DNA of 64,000 bases from Ashinkailepas kermadecensis (lineage: Eukaryota > Arthropoda > Thecostraca > Neolepadidae): contig JAOTOM010002691.1 of assembly GCA_034440615.1 (NCBI GenBank), positions 22,501 through 86,500 on the forward strand. The letters run 5' to 3'. This document shows, one piece after another, positions 12,771 through 23,962 of this stretch; the stretch's first letter is position 1; every line of letters starts with the position of its first letter. The notes beneath the pieces are model-generated. The model did not search any database and was not told where the DNA came from. It saw only the letters and a list, made by a program, of their open reading frames with translations. The translations under genes and the position numbers were made by a program.

Positions 12771-13616
12771 GAGCATGGGCCGGAGATGGGCCGGAGATGA
12801 GTCGGAGATGGGCCAGAGATGGGCCAGAGATGGGCCAGAGATGGGCCAGAGATGGGCCAGAGATGGGCCAGAGATGGGCCAGAGATGGGCCAGAGATGGG
12901 CCAGAGATGGGCCAGATATGGGCCAGATATGGGCCAGATATGGGCCAGATATGGGCCAGATATGGGCCAAGATGGGCCAAGATGCCAGAGATGGGCCAGA
13001 GATGGGCCAGAGATGGGCCAGAGATGGGCCAGAGATGGGCCGAGATGGGCCAGAGATGGGCCAGAGATGGGCCGAGATGGGCCAGAGATGGGCCAGAGAT
13101 GGGCCAGAGATGGGCCAAGATGGGCCAGAGATGGGCCAGAGATGGGCCAGAGATGGGCCAGAGATGGGCCAGAGATGGGCCAGAGATGGGCCAGAGATGG
13201 GCCAGAGATGGGCCAGAGATGGGCCAGAGATGGGCCAGAGATGGGCCAGAGATGGGCCAGAGATGGGCCAGAGATGGGCCAGAGATGGGCCAGAGATGGG
13301 CCAGAGATGGGCCAGAGATGGGCCAGAGATGGGCCAGAGATGGGCCGGAGATGGGCCGGAGATGGGCCGGAGATGGGCCGGAGATGGGCCGGAGATGGGC
13401 CGGAGATGGGCCGGAGATGGGCCGGAGATGGGCCGGAGATGGGCCGGAGATGGGCCGGAGATGGGCCGGAGATGGGCCAGAGATGGGCCAGAGATGGGCC
13501 GGAGATGGGCCGGAGATGGGCCGGAGATGGGCCGGAGATGGGCCGGAGATGGGCCGGAGATGGACCGGAGATGGACCGGAGATGGACCGGAGATGGGCCG
13601 GAGATGGGCCGGAGAT
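12771..13616. repeat. 11-bp minisatellite, GAGATGGGCCA type
   Basis: About 77 tandem units of GAGATGGGCCR. Sub-variants are grouped into blocks: GAGATGGGCCA, then about five GATATGGGCCA near 12910-12965, then GAGATGGGCCA again with occasional 10-bp units, then GAGATGGGCCG, and three GAGATGGACCG near 13557-13590. Because 11 is not divisible by three and no unit makes a stop, all three plus frames stay open. The long ORFs here are artefacts of the repeat. Confidence 0.97.
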
Positions 13617-13639
13617 AGTCTGTGGATGAGCCGGAGGTG

Positions 13640-14030
13640 AGCCGGGACCGAGTTGGGTCCGAGTTGGGTCCGAGTTGGGTCCGAGTTGGGTCCGAGTTGG
13701 GTCCGAGTTGGGTCAGAGTTGGGTCAGAGTTGGGTCAGAGTTGGGTCAGAGTTGGGTCAGAGTTGGGTCAGAGTTGGGTCAGAGTTGGGTCAGAGTTGGG
13801 TCAGAGTTGGGTCAGAGTTGGGTCAGAGTTGGGTCAGAGTTGGGTCAGAGTTGGGTCCGAGTTGGGTCCGAGTTGGGTCCGAGTTGGGTCCGAGTTGGGT
13901 CCGAGTTGGGTCCGAGTTGGGTCCGAGTTGGGTCCGAGTTGGGTCCGAGTTGGGTCCGAGTTGGGTCCGAGTTGGGTCCGAGCTGGGTCGGAGCTGGGTC
14001 GGAGCTGGGTCGGAGCTGGGTACGCGACGG
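13640..14030. repeat. 11-bp minisatellite, GAGTTGGGTCC type
   Basis: About 35 units with blocks in the order GAGTTGGGTCC, GAGTTGGGTCA, GAGTTGGGTCC, then four GAGCTGGGTCG. It shares period and most bases with the neighbouring GAGATGGGCCA array, joined by a short irregular segment at 13612-13640. Confidence 0.97.
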
Positions 14031-15462
14031 GCCGTAGATAAGCCAGAAGTGACTCGAGGCGGCGTGGTTGCACGCTTGTGGGTGCGGTGCGCCTGTGGGT
14101 GCGGTGGTCTGGTTTTCCAAGTGTGTTCCGTGAAAACTGCAGTAGTTAAAACATGATGTGGATTGCCAAAGTTAGCCGTAAAAAGCTATCGGGTTATTTT
14201 GCGTTTTCTCGCCATTAATTATCACGCTTAATTACTGTTTCATTCTATTATATTTAGGAATTATTCTAGGAACTGATATGCAAATAGCCAGCGGTGGAAT
14301 TGTTTAAAATGAATATTTATAAATAAACAAGTGAATAGCCGAAGCAAATGAACAGTGCAGAGAACGCGAATCAACTGCCAGAGTACTCTTGAAATCATCA
14401 ACCAAGGAGACTGAGCCATGCTTAGTCATAGGCAGGCTGTTCAGCCTTCACAGAAGTCGGAAGTGATAATATGCAAACCGTGCACTGAACGCTTCCACTC
14501 CGTGACCACAGTGCACACGATCACGCTCTCAAGACCTCATCAGGGCGAGGGACAAGACGCACCCGGCGCCATACTTCTAAACAAGCCGTTCTGGCCGCTC
14601 CCATTGCTCGCTGCACGACCGAGGAGCATCATTTCATCGCATCGGAGGATCTCCGATAAATCAGCTGCGTGCTATCAGGTGGCGATAAAATGGTGATGAT
14701 TTCTCACGGAAGTCACAGAGGTCGTATCACTCAGCATGCAAGCGTGGATATTTATGAATATTGTCATGCTGGCGGGAACAATATCCGATGGCAATCTGCC
14801 GTTTTTTTGCACACCTTTTCCCTCGACTGCGCCGGTATGCATCTGCAGCGCAGCAGCATTGGCCCACCCAGTCACGAAGACGGCGCCGCACGACGATGCC
14901 GGCATCGATTAATGGTCTGCCACCTGGACGCCAAACTTTTTTGTTGGTTAATCCAGCTTGGAAAATGGTAAGAGATTATCAGATCGATAAGTGCGGCTGA
15001 AAACAATGACTATACCAACGGGAAGGCAAAAAAGCCTTTTCTAGTTTTGATTACTTTGTATTGACTTTGCACTGTGTGCTCCTTCCTTTGCCCATCATTG
15101 TTCTCTCCAGTTAAACGAACGCTGTGTAGCTGTTCATAGCAATACCATCGGCCATTGCATTTACAAGCAAAAACTTCATGGACATGTCTTATCTCTCGGC
15201 ACCGACGCTTTCGTGATAACCCCAAGCGCAGTTGCGCAGCAACGGTAGCCGGTGGGCGCAGTTGCGAACGGAGCACTCACGCAAAAAGTGGTGCCATCAT
15301 ACAAGAACTGAACATGCGACCAAGGCAAGACGTTTATCACATTCCCTGTCCCGTTTTCCGAGGTGAAAGAACCGCGAAGTCGACCAGTGTATGTAGACGA
15401 CTGCGCATGCGCGCATTGCAATGCAAAAGACGACTCGGTTTCCTTTTCCTACCGTGTGACAG
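14031..15462. other. Intergenic sequence, nothing recognised
   Basis: Short open frames only (for example 14418-14696 and 15155-15520), none with recognisable motifs. Confidence 0.35.
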
Positions 15463-15464
15463 TA

Positions 15465-16232
15465 GTCGGTTTTACAGCGGAACTTTGCTCCCAGGTCACG
15501 TGGTCTCAGGAACAAGATAGAGGGAGAAGACCCGGCATAGTGATCTGCATAAATTAAAAGCGACCACCAAATATAATTATCGCATCAGTTTTAATAACAA
15601 AATATGTTTTACTATTGACGCTGCTGAAATAAGTAGAATTAAACTTACGAATATCAGCAAATTGCAATACGCATTCTAATTTACGTCGAGATTGCACTCA
15701 GCTCTACGGTATCTGGCAGCCGACGGATGACTGCCAGATGACAAATTGGCGCTGTGGTTAAATTAGCGAAGGATGCGGTTATAAGCCAATTTCCTGAGCA
15801 ACGGTACAGAAAATGATAACAAAAGTACACTTAATCGATGTCAACCAAGTTATAAATCCATACTGGATACTGCCGACATGCTCACGCCGCACAACTAATA
15901 AATATTAACAACACACCCCACGAGTAGGACGCTCGTGCACAGACTGATTTGTTGCCTGCCGCGTGCTGGGATATAGGTTTCGGAATATAAAATGGTTTAA
16001 TAAAAATTATACTAAAACAATCAGTCTAAAATCGTTTCATTCTCACCACCAAGAAACAAGTTTTGTCAATGAAAAAGCTGAGAAAATTGAGTGACATCAA
16101 TTCTTGTTAATAATAAATGTTCTTCGATGTACTTTTTTAGTTCATGTCTGGAATGTTTAGGTGAAGCAAGGAATGACTTGGAAGGATGAAAAGCGACTAG
16201 ACGGGAGAGCAAATTGCCGCTGTAAAACCGAC
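15465..16232. mobile_element. 768-bp non-autonomous TIR element, copy 1
   Basis: Ends are inverted repeats: GTCGGTTTTACAGCGG on the left and CCGCTGTAAAACCGAC on the right. TA dinucleotides flank both ends (15463-15464 and 16233-16234), as in Tc1/mariner-type insertion. There is no transposase frame. The interior is AT-rich. A second copy lies at 56119-56887, almost the same length and largely identical by eye. Confidence 0.9.
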
Positions 16233-16234
16233 TA

Positions 16235-16549
16235 CTTATTAAAGTGGTTTATGTTCTTGCCATGACGCTCCTACCGGTGGTTGTGTGGTGGCTAAATGAG
16301 CTTTCGGGTTACACTTTGCAACCTAAGCTTAGGCGGTCAAGACTGTTTTCAGGGGTAATTTTAATGGTATATTTTCAGCGGGACTCGAGAACAGATTTTA
16401 CACCTGAAGTCGACTTAGATTGCACAGAACAACCTCTTTTAATTGTGTTTCTATTCTCATACATGGACTGGGGTACTTGAAATCGACAGGCTCAGTCGAT
16501 GTTATAGTTTCAGCTTCAGCGCAATCTCCTATGCACTTTCACGGTGGTA
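16235..16549. other. Intergenic or intronic sequence, nothing recognised
   Basis: It may be part of the first intron of the GRXCR-like gene on the minus strand. No exon is recognisable here. Confidence 0.3.
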
Positions 16550-17215
16550 TTGCCTGGCGACACCGGGTCTCTGGAGGGCCACACTACCCTGCCGGCGACA
16601 CCTGGCCTCTGGAGGGCCTCACTACCCTGCCGGCGACACCGGGTCTCTGGAGGGCCACACCACCATGCCGGCGACACCGTCTCTGGAGGGCCACACTACC
16701 CTGCCGGCGACACCTGGCCTCTGGTGGGCCACACCACCATGCCGGCGACACCTGGTCTCTGGAGGGCCACACTACCCTGCCGGCGACACCTGGCCTCTGG
16801 AGGGCCACACCACCCTGCCGGCGACACCTGGTCTCTGGAGGGCCACACTACCTGCCAGCGACACCTGGCCTCTGGAGGGCCACACCACCATGCCGCACAC
16901 CGGGTTCTGGAGGGCCACACTACCCTGCCGGCGACACCTGGCCTCTGGAGGGCCACACCACCATGCCGGCGACACCGGGTCTCTGGAGGGCCACACTACC
17001 CTGCCGGCGACACCTGGCCTCTGGAGGGCCACACCACCATGCCGGCGACACCGAGTCTCTGGAGGGCCACACTACCCTGCCGGCGACACCTGGCCTCTGG
17101 AGGGCCACACCACCATGCCGGCGACACCGAGTCTCTGGAGGGCCACACTACCCTGCCGGCGACACCTGGCCTCTGGAGGGCCACACCACCCTGCCGGCGA
17201 CATCGAGCGGCGAGT
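16550..17215. repeat. 38-bp minisatellite with 76-bp dimer structure
   Basis: About 17 units of a 38-bp motif containing CCTGCCGGCGACACCTGGCC and CTCTGGAGGGCCACAC. Two variants alternate in much of the array (ACTACCCTG..CCTGGCC and ACCACCATG..CCGGGTC), giving a 76-bp higher-order unit. A diverged unit remains at 17284-17320 next to the splice donor. Long open frames on both strands are repeat artefacts. If the gene model is right, the array sits in intron 1. Confidence 0.95.
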
Positions 17216-17326
17216 CGCTGCGCGACAACTCTGCAGTGAGCCTACCCCGACGGCGGTGACGGCAGTGTTTCCAGACAACACCGAGTCTCTGGAGAGGCTA
17301 CACCATCCTGCTGGCGACAGCGACGA

Positions 17327-17332
17327 GCTTAC
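17327..17332 (-). other. 5' splice donor of the GRXCR-like exon
   Basis: On the minus strand the exon ends CCGCAAAG and the intron begins GTAAGC, a near-consensus donor directly after the conserved IATFL segment. Confidence 0.65.
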
Positions 17333-19318
17333 CTTTGCGGCGGCGTTGTCCAGCAGGAAGGTGGCGATGCCGGCGCGCACGCGGTTCTTGACGCCGCGCA
17401 CGGTGCCGCGGCTGCTGCGGATGTTGTCGGGCGGCTGTCGGAAGTTGCGCACGCCGGCGAACCCGTCCTCCGGCTCTGTCGCCGGCTCGGCCGTCGGCCC
17501 GGCCGGCGTCGTCTCGCTCAGGTGGAAGTGGAAGCCGCTCTCCGGCAGTGCAGGCAGCGCCGACGCTGACCTGGGCGGCCGCTGGCGCTCGAGGTACGTG
17601 CGCTGCACGACCGCCGGCGGCGCAGCGGGAGGATCGGGAGACTGAGGCGAGCCTGGGGGCTGGGACGGGCACGCGTCCACCTCTTGACGGGACGACACAG
17701 GCTGCGGCGGCGATGGCGGCGGAGACTGCGACGGCAGCAGGGGCTGCGACGGCGACAGGTATATAGTTGACAGTCGCTGGGACGAGGACTTTGTTGCAGC
17801 CGGAGGCGATGGCTGGCTTGCTATCAATGACGGCGAGTGCCGTCCCGGCGAGGTTGTAACAGGGGGCATGGCTGGTGACGTTGGAGGGGTGCACTGAAGC
17901 GGCGAGAGATACACGGAAGACGCTACCCGGCGAGGCGGCGACTGTCGATGGGACAGCGTGGGAGACTGCGACGTGGGAGACTGCGACGACGCGGCGGCGG
18001 TCTGCTGCACCTCCGCAGACTGCAGGGGAGATAGGTACACAGAAGTGGAGGCCGAGGCTTGGCTGCGGCCTCGTGGTGGAGTCACCTCTGTTGGAGTCTG
18101 CTGTGGTGTTGGGGCTGACCTTGGCAGGGTCGGTGGGGCCACCTCCGTCGAGGTATCCTGTGGTGTTGAGGCCGACAGTGGTAGGGTCGGTGGGGCCACC
18201 TCAGTCGTGGTCGCCTGTCGTGGCGAGGCTGACCCTGTCTGGATAGGCGGAGAGGTCTCTTTGGGGGTCGGCTGTCGTAGTGAGGCCGATCCTGTCTGGG
18301 TCGGTGGGGCCACCTCCGTCGGGGTCGACTGTCGTGTTGAGGCTAACCCTTTCTGGGTCGGTGGGGCCACCTCCGTCGGGGTCGGCTGTCGTGTTGAGGC
18401 TGACCATGCCTGGGTCGGTGGGGCCACCTCCGTCGGGGTCGGCTGTCGTGTTGAGGCTGACCCTGCCTGGGTCGGTGGAGCCACCTCCATCGGGGTCGGC
18501 TGTCGTGTTGAGGCTAACCCTTTCTGGGTCGGTGGGGCCACCTCCGTCGTGGTCGGCTGTCGTGTTGAGGCTGACCCTGCCTGGGTCGGTGGAGCCACCT
18601 CCGTCGGGGTCGGCTGTCGTGTTGAGGCTGACCCTGCCTGGGTCGGTGGGGCCACCTCCGTCGAGGTCGGCTGTTGTGGTGAGGCTGACCCTGCCTGGGT
18701 CGGTGGGGCCACCTCCGTCGGGGTCGGCTGTTGTGGTGAGGCTGGTACCGTCGGGATCAGCGGAGCAGCCTCTATTGGGGTCGGTGAGGTCAGCGCCGGA
18801 GGCGTAAGCTCGGCCTCCTCCGTCGTAGTCTGCTGTCGTGGCGACGCCGGCGCCGTGGACGCCGGCGAGCCACTCTCGACGCGGCGGCGGCCAGTGCGGC
18901 GCGTCGACGGCGAGCCGACGGCCGAGTCGGACGTGACGAGCGAGTCGTGGCTGACGTCACTCGCCGAGTCGTCGAGGCACACGCCGGCGTCCGTCGAGCT
19001 GCCCTCGCTCTCGATGCCGAGCGAGCCGCCGTCGGCCGCGTCGGCACACGGGGCCGGGCTCGGCCGCGCCTCGTACACGCCGAGCACGAAGCGGCCGGCC
19101 ACGTCGCAGGCGGCACGAGGCGCGACGCCGGTCGCCGGCATCACAGCCTTCTGCTGCGCCGAAGTGGCCGTGGCGGCCGGCGGTGCAGGCGCGCGCCCCT
19201 TCTGCCGGGTGTGCGCTCGGCGCGGCGACGTGAGCGCCACTGACGTCGCCGGCGCGCCGTCGTCTCCGGCGACGCCAGTCGTGGGCACGGCCGGAGCCGC
19301 GCGCTTGTTCCGCACCAT
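17333..19318 (-). CDS. First coding exon of a GRXCR-like (glutaredoxin domain cysteine-rich) protein
   Basis: The exon has 662 codons. The start ATG at 19318 opens with MVRNKRAAPAVP. The exon ends in phase 0 at AAAG, followed by GTAAGC. Most of the product is a low-complexity Pro/Ser/Thr-rich region. About 12 copies of a 19-residue repeat (core PTPTEVAPPTQAGSAS) cover roughly residues 180-400. Three YLSPLQ or YLSPSQ motifs follow. The last residues, RGTVRGVKNRVRAGIATFL, match what I remember of invertebrate GRXCR proteins (Drosophila CG31559/CG12206 type) just before the glutaredoxin-like domain. That domain and its Cys-rich tail would lie in exons beyond the window's recognisable sequence or further left; I do not find them here. 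Family role: vertebrate GRXCR1 and GRXCR2 act in actin-rich stereocilia; a role here is inference. The upstream side is CpG-rich. The open frame continues past the donor into the minisatellite, but the clean donor argues against using that part. Confidence 0.6.
18095..18790 (-). repeat. 57-bp intragenic tandem repeat (19 residues)
   Basis: About 12 in-frame units of 57 bp inside the GRXCR-like exon. The spacing of GTCGGTGGGGCCACC is exactly 57 bp over most of the array, so the reading frame is kept. One unit near 18243 and the outer units are more diverged. Confidence 0.92.
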
Positions 19319-20984
19319 CTCCGTTGGACGCCGGCGGCGGTCGGGCGGGCGACGTCACGGGCGGTGGCCGGCCGACGACGTTCGGCGGCCCCTGTCGGCA
19401 CCTCAGCACAGCAGGCCGCTCCGAGACGCACCGCCAGTCAGCGTGTGCCGACTTCTCCCGGGCAGAGCCGACCGCGCGGCGGCCCAGTCCGCCGGCCCGC
19501 GGCAGCGCCGTACGCCGGCCTTGTGCACCGAGGCGCGCCGAGTACATCTGCGGGCGGTGTGGTGGCCGCCGTGGTGCACACTGCGGTTGCATTATAACGC
19601 TGGTTGTGAGTATGTGCGGCTTGACCTTCTGTGTTCGGCCATGCCCTTCCAACGGTGTTGTGACACCGGTGCTCTGAGGCGCTGTGTATCAAAAATGCCG
19701 CGTGCGTCATTCATGATGGCATTCGCCAAGCCGGAGGTGTTGGTAGTTTAGGTAGGTACACAACAAATGAAACTCACGTGGCAATACTTATTTCAGCAGA
19801 GTTGTAGGTATATTTGATGAAAAGCCAGTCTCGGTGTTCATTCTGGAAACAAATTCCAAAGAAACCTCAATCCTGAATCACGGAAAGTCATTCGCAAAGT
19901 TTAAGCCAAAATCCTGAATCCTGACAAAACCAACTAGCACTTCGTCCTGGATTGTGGAACGTCCTGCCACAAGGCGTTATCATCCCACATTTCTGGGTAT
20001 ATAATCTGAAAACGTTGGCATGCAAATTATCAGGCCGATCGAAGTTGGAAACAACTTCTTAAAAGGCAACTCCAAAGAATGTCTGCATCTGTCGATGGGC
20101 GTTGCTGCCGCGGGGGAGCGGACGCGGTCCGCAAATTTGGTGAGTTTAATCCTCACCGGGCCGCGGGGGTGGGGGAGGGTCAAGAGCCTCCTGAGGCTCT
20201 TTCCGCAATAGCGGACGAATAAATAAACGTAGACAGAAATTTTAGCGCCTTCTTATGCATCCTTTTTGCATATCTCGTGCACAATTCAGGCCTAGGTTGC
20301 CAATGGTGAGCAATGGCGGAGATGAAATTTGGGTAACTTCCCCGCAAACGACCATGAGATGGGCCAGCGATGGCGAACCCGCTGGCTGGAACGAGGGCTC
20401 GTCGCGGCCAGCCCACGCGGGTCCTGCGCCGAAAGTCACACCAGACGGACGGCTGCCCCGTGATGCGAGACAATCGCTGGCAGCCCACAATAAGCCCGTG
20501 CAAAGGCTGGACTAAGCAGGCAGCCCGCGCCTGCTCCCAATTGGGCAGGCAAGCAGATTATGCGCCCGAAGTCACATCGGCAGTACGGTGGCCGAATGAA
20601 GAGGCCACGAAGAGTCACTGCAGGCGACCCGCATTGATCCCGCGACCATACTATGCACACACAAAACGCAAAATATTAAACTACTATCAATGACGTCACG
20701 GCTCCAGCCGTATTTTGGTCAGTAGACCACAGGTAAGCACGAGGCAAGGGCCATCCGTTTCATGCGAAGCTGGTGTGACTTTCTAAGGGCTCCACAACCA
20801 TAATATGAAATTCGTCAAGGTCTTTACCGTGATATTCGTGAGCACTAATTATTTTGCGGTTTCCCGATGACGGAACACGAGCATAGGTTCCTAACAGCGA
20901 ATTTTCCTTGTGGACAATTGTTTTTGTTCTCCACAAATGGAGGGTGCCATCTTCCTGAGAGTATTCTTTTCGTTTACCATCTCC
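19319..20984. other. CpG-rich upstream region, then unassigned sequence
   Basis: 19319-19680 stays very GC/CpG-rich and is the likely 5' end or promoter side of the minus-strand GRXCR-like gene. No TATA box or splice acceptor is evident. From 19740 to 20984 composition returns to background and nothing is recognised. Confidence 0.35.
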
Positions 20985-21195
20985 TAGAGTGTGACTCTTC
21001 TTGCTTACCATCTGTCAGAGAATAAACTCTTTTCATTTAACATCTGGCAAAGGATGAACTCCTTCCGCTTACCATTTGTCAGAGGTTAACTCCTTTCACT
21101 TACCATTTGCCAGAGAATACCTTTTTCCTTTATACCATCTGCCAAGGGGTAAACTCTTTTCTTTTACCATCTGTCAGAGATTAAGCTGCCCATAC
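20985..21195. repeat. 33-bp degenerate tandem repeat
   Basis: About six units built from TTACCATCTGTCAGAG and AAACTCTTTTC, with many substitutions. Confidence 0.8.
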
Positions 21196-21690
21196 CTTTC
21201 GCTGTGGGAGACAGGAATATTGTAGCCCTGCTGAAAAGGTTCTGGTTTGGGAGACCTCATGCTAAGGAGGCTTCTTGTTAGCAGGCACCTAGTCCAGAGA
21301 GCACCTGTTTCTTGCTTAGGAAGGCCTCATCTCTCCTTGTCTAAAAGAGTCGTTGTCTGGGATACCCCTGCTTGGGAGGATCTTTTTCAGGTGGGCACTC
21401 TCCATGAGTACTCTCCTTGTCCGGTCATTCCCTGGCCGTGAATCCCTTTTTGCAATCCAGCTCTCCAGAGACCTTGTTCATGATGACTATTCTCATTTTC
21501 CATGAGACCCCTGTTCGGGGAGGACCGTTGTTTGGAAGGTCCCTGTTCCGTAAGTTTCCTGTTCCGGAAGCCTTTTGTTCGGGTAGTCATGCTCAGGAAT
21601 GTGTTGTGCATTCTTGGATCCCTGTGCCTCTCTATTTCGGAGGCACCTCATTTAGTAAACTCTGCCTGGATTTCGGAAAGTCCATATTTA
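21196..21690. repeat. Degenerate CTGTTC/GGGAGG repeat interrupted by the LTR element
   Basis: Loosely repeated phrases such as 'cctgttccg' and 'ttcgggag' recur here and again at 24010-24180 beyond the LTR element. The LTR element therefore appears to have inserted into one older repetitive stretch. Confidence 0.45.
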
Positions 21691-21932
21691 TGTAGACGGG
21701 TGACGTCATGGTCCCGCGCGTCGCCAAGGCGACGCGTGCCTTCCGATTGGCTTGTTGCTTTCGCGCCAAAAGATCCCGGCCGCGAGGAGTGTGAGAATAA
21801 AGCTGGCCGCGAGCGGACGTGCGGTCCGCCCGTGCGGGTTGGACTTGAAAGCTGTCATACGTGTTTGCAATTCGGACCCAGCGACTACATTGGTTTGTCA
21901 TACGTGTTTGCAATTAGGACCCTTCGACTACA
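21691..21932 (+). repeat. 5' LTR
   Basis: The LTR contains the palindrome TGACGTCA (CRE/ATF-type) at 21701-21708 and AATAAA near 21795. It ends with two tandem copies of a roughly 40-bp segment beginning TGTCATACGTGTTTGCAATT. Confidence 0.88.
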
Positions 21933-22542
21933 TTGGCGGCGGCGGTTGGATTGACAGCTTTCGGGTCGTCCGACTCGCACGACGGGAGCCAGATGACTCG
22001 ACTGAGCGTTGTGGCGGACTGAGGAGTGGATAATTTGCGTCGTCTGAATTCCGTCGTAACGGAGTGTAGTGATACTTAGGACTTGACCCGGTGTGACGCG
22101 TAAGTGCAGCCACTTGCACAGAAGGATTGCGTGCCAGTGATGAGTTTGGGGGTCGCGAGCAAGATGTACGGCGATTGCAAGATGGCGGCCCTGCCAGATA
22201 CAGGTTCTGGTGAGAGTGCTGTTGTCGCCTAGCAAAGGCAGACTAGCAGGCGCCTCCAGTACTCGTCTGCGCGCCAGCTGATTGAGATGACGTAACGACT
22301 CCGCGTAGCAACGTGGCATCTCGAGGACACGGCTAAGGCCCTACGCAGAAGGACTGACTCGCAACTCCTGCGTGCGATTCTCAGCGTCGGAACCGTGAGT
22401 GCCTTGTCAAGGCGAGGCATATATGTCGGTTTAATGAGGCGTGATTCAGCCGAGCCAGACGCGTTTGGATATTGGAAGTGTCGAGTGACGAGTATAAGCC
22501 GTGTTCACAAGTCTGTAGTTGAAGCCCATTGGAACTAGCAGA

Positions 22543-22674
22543 ATGGAGCCAAGGTTTGCTATGGTTGGTATGCCAAGCTTCGACGGAGGTGGCTCGGTGC
22601 AGATATTTTTGGACGACTATGAGAGGTTCAGTAGGCTTCATGATTGGGACGAGAGCCGGAAGTTGGATATGTAA
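22543..22674 (+). pseudogene. gag N-terminal remnant of the LTR element
   Basis: It reads from an ATG for 43 codons with the phrase MPSFDGGGSVQIFLDDYERF, typical of the start of gypsy-type Gag proteins that begin with a 'F.G...' segment. A stop follows right at the deletion junction. The capsid core and zinc knuckle are absent. The call rests on this phrase and on its position downstream of the 5' LTR. Confidence 0.6.
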
Positions 22675-23257
22675 ATTATCGGATACGTCTGCACGGGAGC
22701 AGAAAGACGATTTTAGTGCATCATAACAGACTGCAACCAACGACCGCTCAGGTGACCAGGGATGCAGTGCCTGGATGTGCAGCTGGTGTAACAGATACAC
22801 CAGCAGGACGTGGCTTGAGTGTGGATGATGAGAGGCACCACCCGTTCGATGTGACATATTCCGACCTGGTGTGCTGGAATCTGGAGGCGAAGGGGGTTCA
22901 CATCCTTCCTCCGGAAGCACCGCTCTCGGAACTCGCGTCGTTGGGGAAAGTGGGGATCTCGGCGCGGATGCGTTAGCGGCTGGTGGTGACGACAGTAACA
23001 GCGGCGATCTGGGTCCCACCCAAGCAACTTCCGTTCAGAGGGAAGAAGGGAATGGGTGCCCCGCTGTCAGGAGAGAACCGGCGTTGATGGGCACTGCGGT
23101 TAGCTTAGGGATAGAATGCTCTGATGTCCCATCCGTGGAGGGAGTGGGGTCAGAGACAGATGACCCCGGGCCTGGAATTCCCCCGAGTGTACCGCCAACT
23201 GTGTTGCGACGATCGAGTCGGGTTAAGCGAGCTCCTGGCTGGGTGTTGTTAGAATAG
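22662..23257 (+). pseudogene. pol/integrase C-terminal remnant of the LTR element
   Basis: In the frame ending at 22976, 'YVNYRIRLHGSRKTILVHHN' followed by RLQP matches the end of gypsy integrases, where a chromodomain-like or GPY-like tail ends in a 'VHHNRLKP' phrase. After a frameshift near 22960 the frame ending at 23257 finishes with RRSSRVKRAPGW, the usual basic end of these polyproteins. No catalytic domain survives. Confidence 0.7.
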
Positions 23258-23720
23258 TCGTTAGTTACAGTGTAAAGCGTGTGTGATGTGAGCACCTGGT
23301 TGCGCGATGTTAGAATAAGATGCTAGTGCACTAATTGTTATAACTAGCGTCGGGCGGAAAATGAGGATCCCGCCGGGGATGCGTTAGTGGATGGGCGGTT
23401 TGTTTCGGGTCTACACCACCTTGTGAAACTGTGTAATGTCTGTGCGGATTGTGGAACGTTTTAGTCGTTGGGGCGTCTATGGCGAGTGCTAGATGCCTTG
23501 TGCTGAAATCTAGTGCGTACCCTATTAAGACTTGCGACGGTCTTGCGCAGTCGTGACATTAGTCTTTGTGTTGCGGATAAACCCGTTGCCATGCTGCTGA
23601 CGACCACTTGTGACGATAGTTGAACAGCGTGGCGATACATCGTGTGCCGTTTCGCTCCGGTGTCATGTCTTGGTCATGTGCGTTGAGTGCGTGTGCACTC
23701 CTTTTTCAAGGTTTATAGAG

Positions 23721-23962
23721 TGTAGACGGGTGACGTCATGGTCCCGCGCGTCGCCAAGGCGACGCGTGCCTTCCGATTGGCTTGTTGCTTTCGCGCCAAA
23801 AGACTCCGGCCGCGGGGAGTGTGAGAATATAGCTGGCCGCGGGTGGACGTGCGGTCCGCCCGTGCGGGTTGGACTTGAAAGCTGTCATACGTGTTTGCAA
23901 TTCGGACCCAGCGACTACATTGGTTTGTCATACGTGTTTGCAATTCGGACCCAGCGACTACA
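23721..23962 (+). repeat. 3' LTR
   Basis: Same length as the 5' LTR. CRE-like TGACGTCA at 23731-23738. The AATAAA of the 5' LTR reads AATATA here. The tandem 40-bp segments at its end are nearly identical, whereas in the 5' LTR the second one has diverged. Confidence 0.88.

Noticed and set aside
12430..13640. Long open frames of 270-400 codons (WARDGPEMGQR-type protein)
   Set aside because: They exist in all three plus frames because an 11-bp repeat without stop words must stay open; no non-repeat domain is attached.
16443..17645. Plus-strand 400-codon frame rich in GLWRATLPCRRH
   Set aside because: It is the 38-bp minisatellite read in one phase, then the antisense of the GRXCR-like exon.
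17958..19751. Plus-strand 597-codon frame opposite the GRXCR-like exon
   Set aside because: A mirror of the in-frame 57-bp repeat in high-GC sequence. The minus strand has the conserved C-terminal phrase and splice donor, so it is the coding strand.
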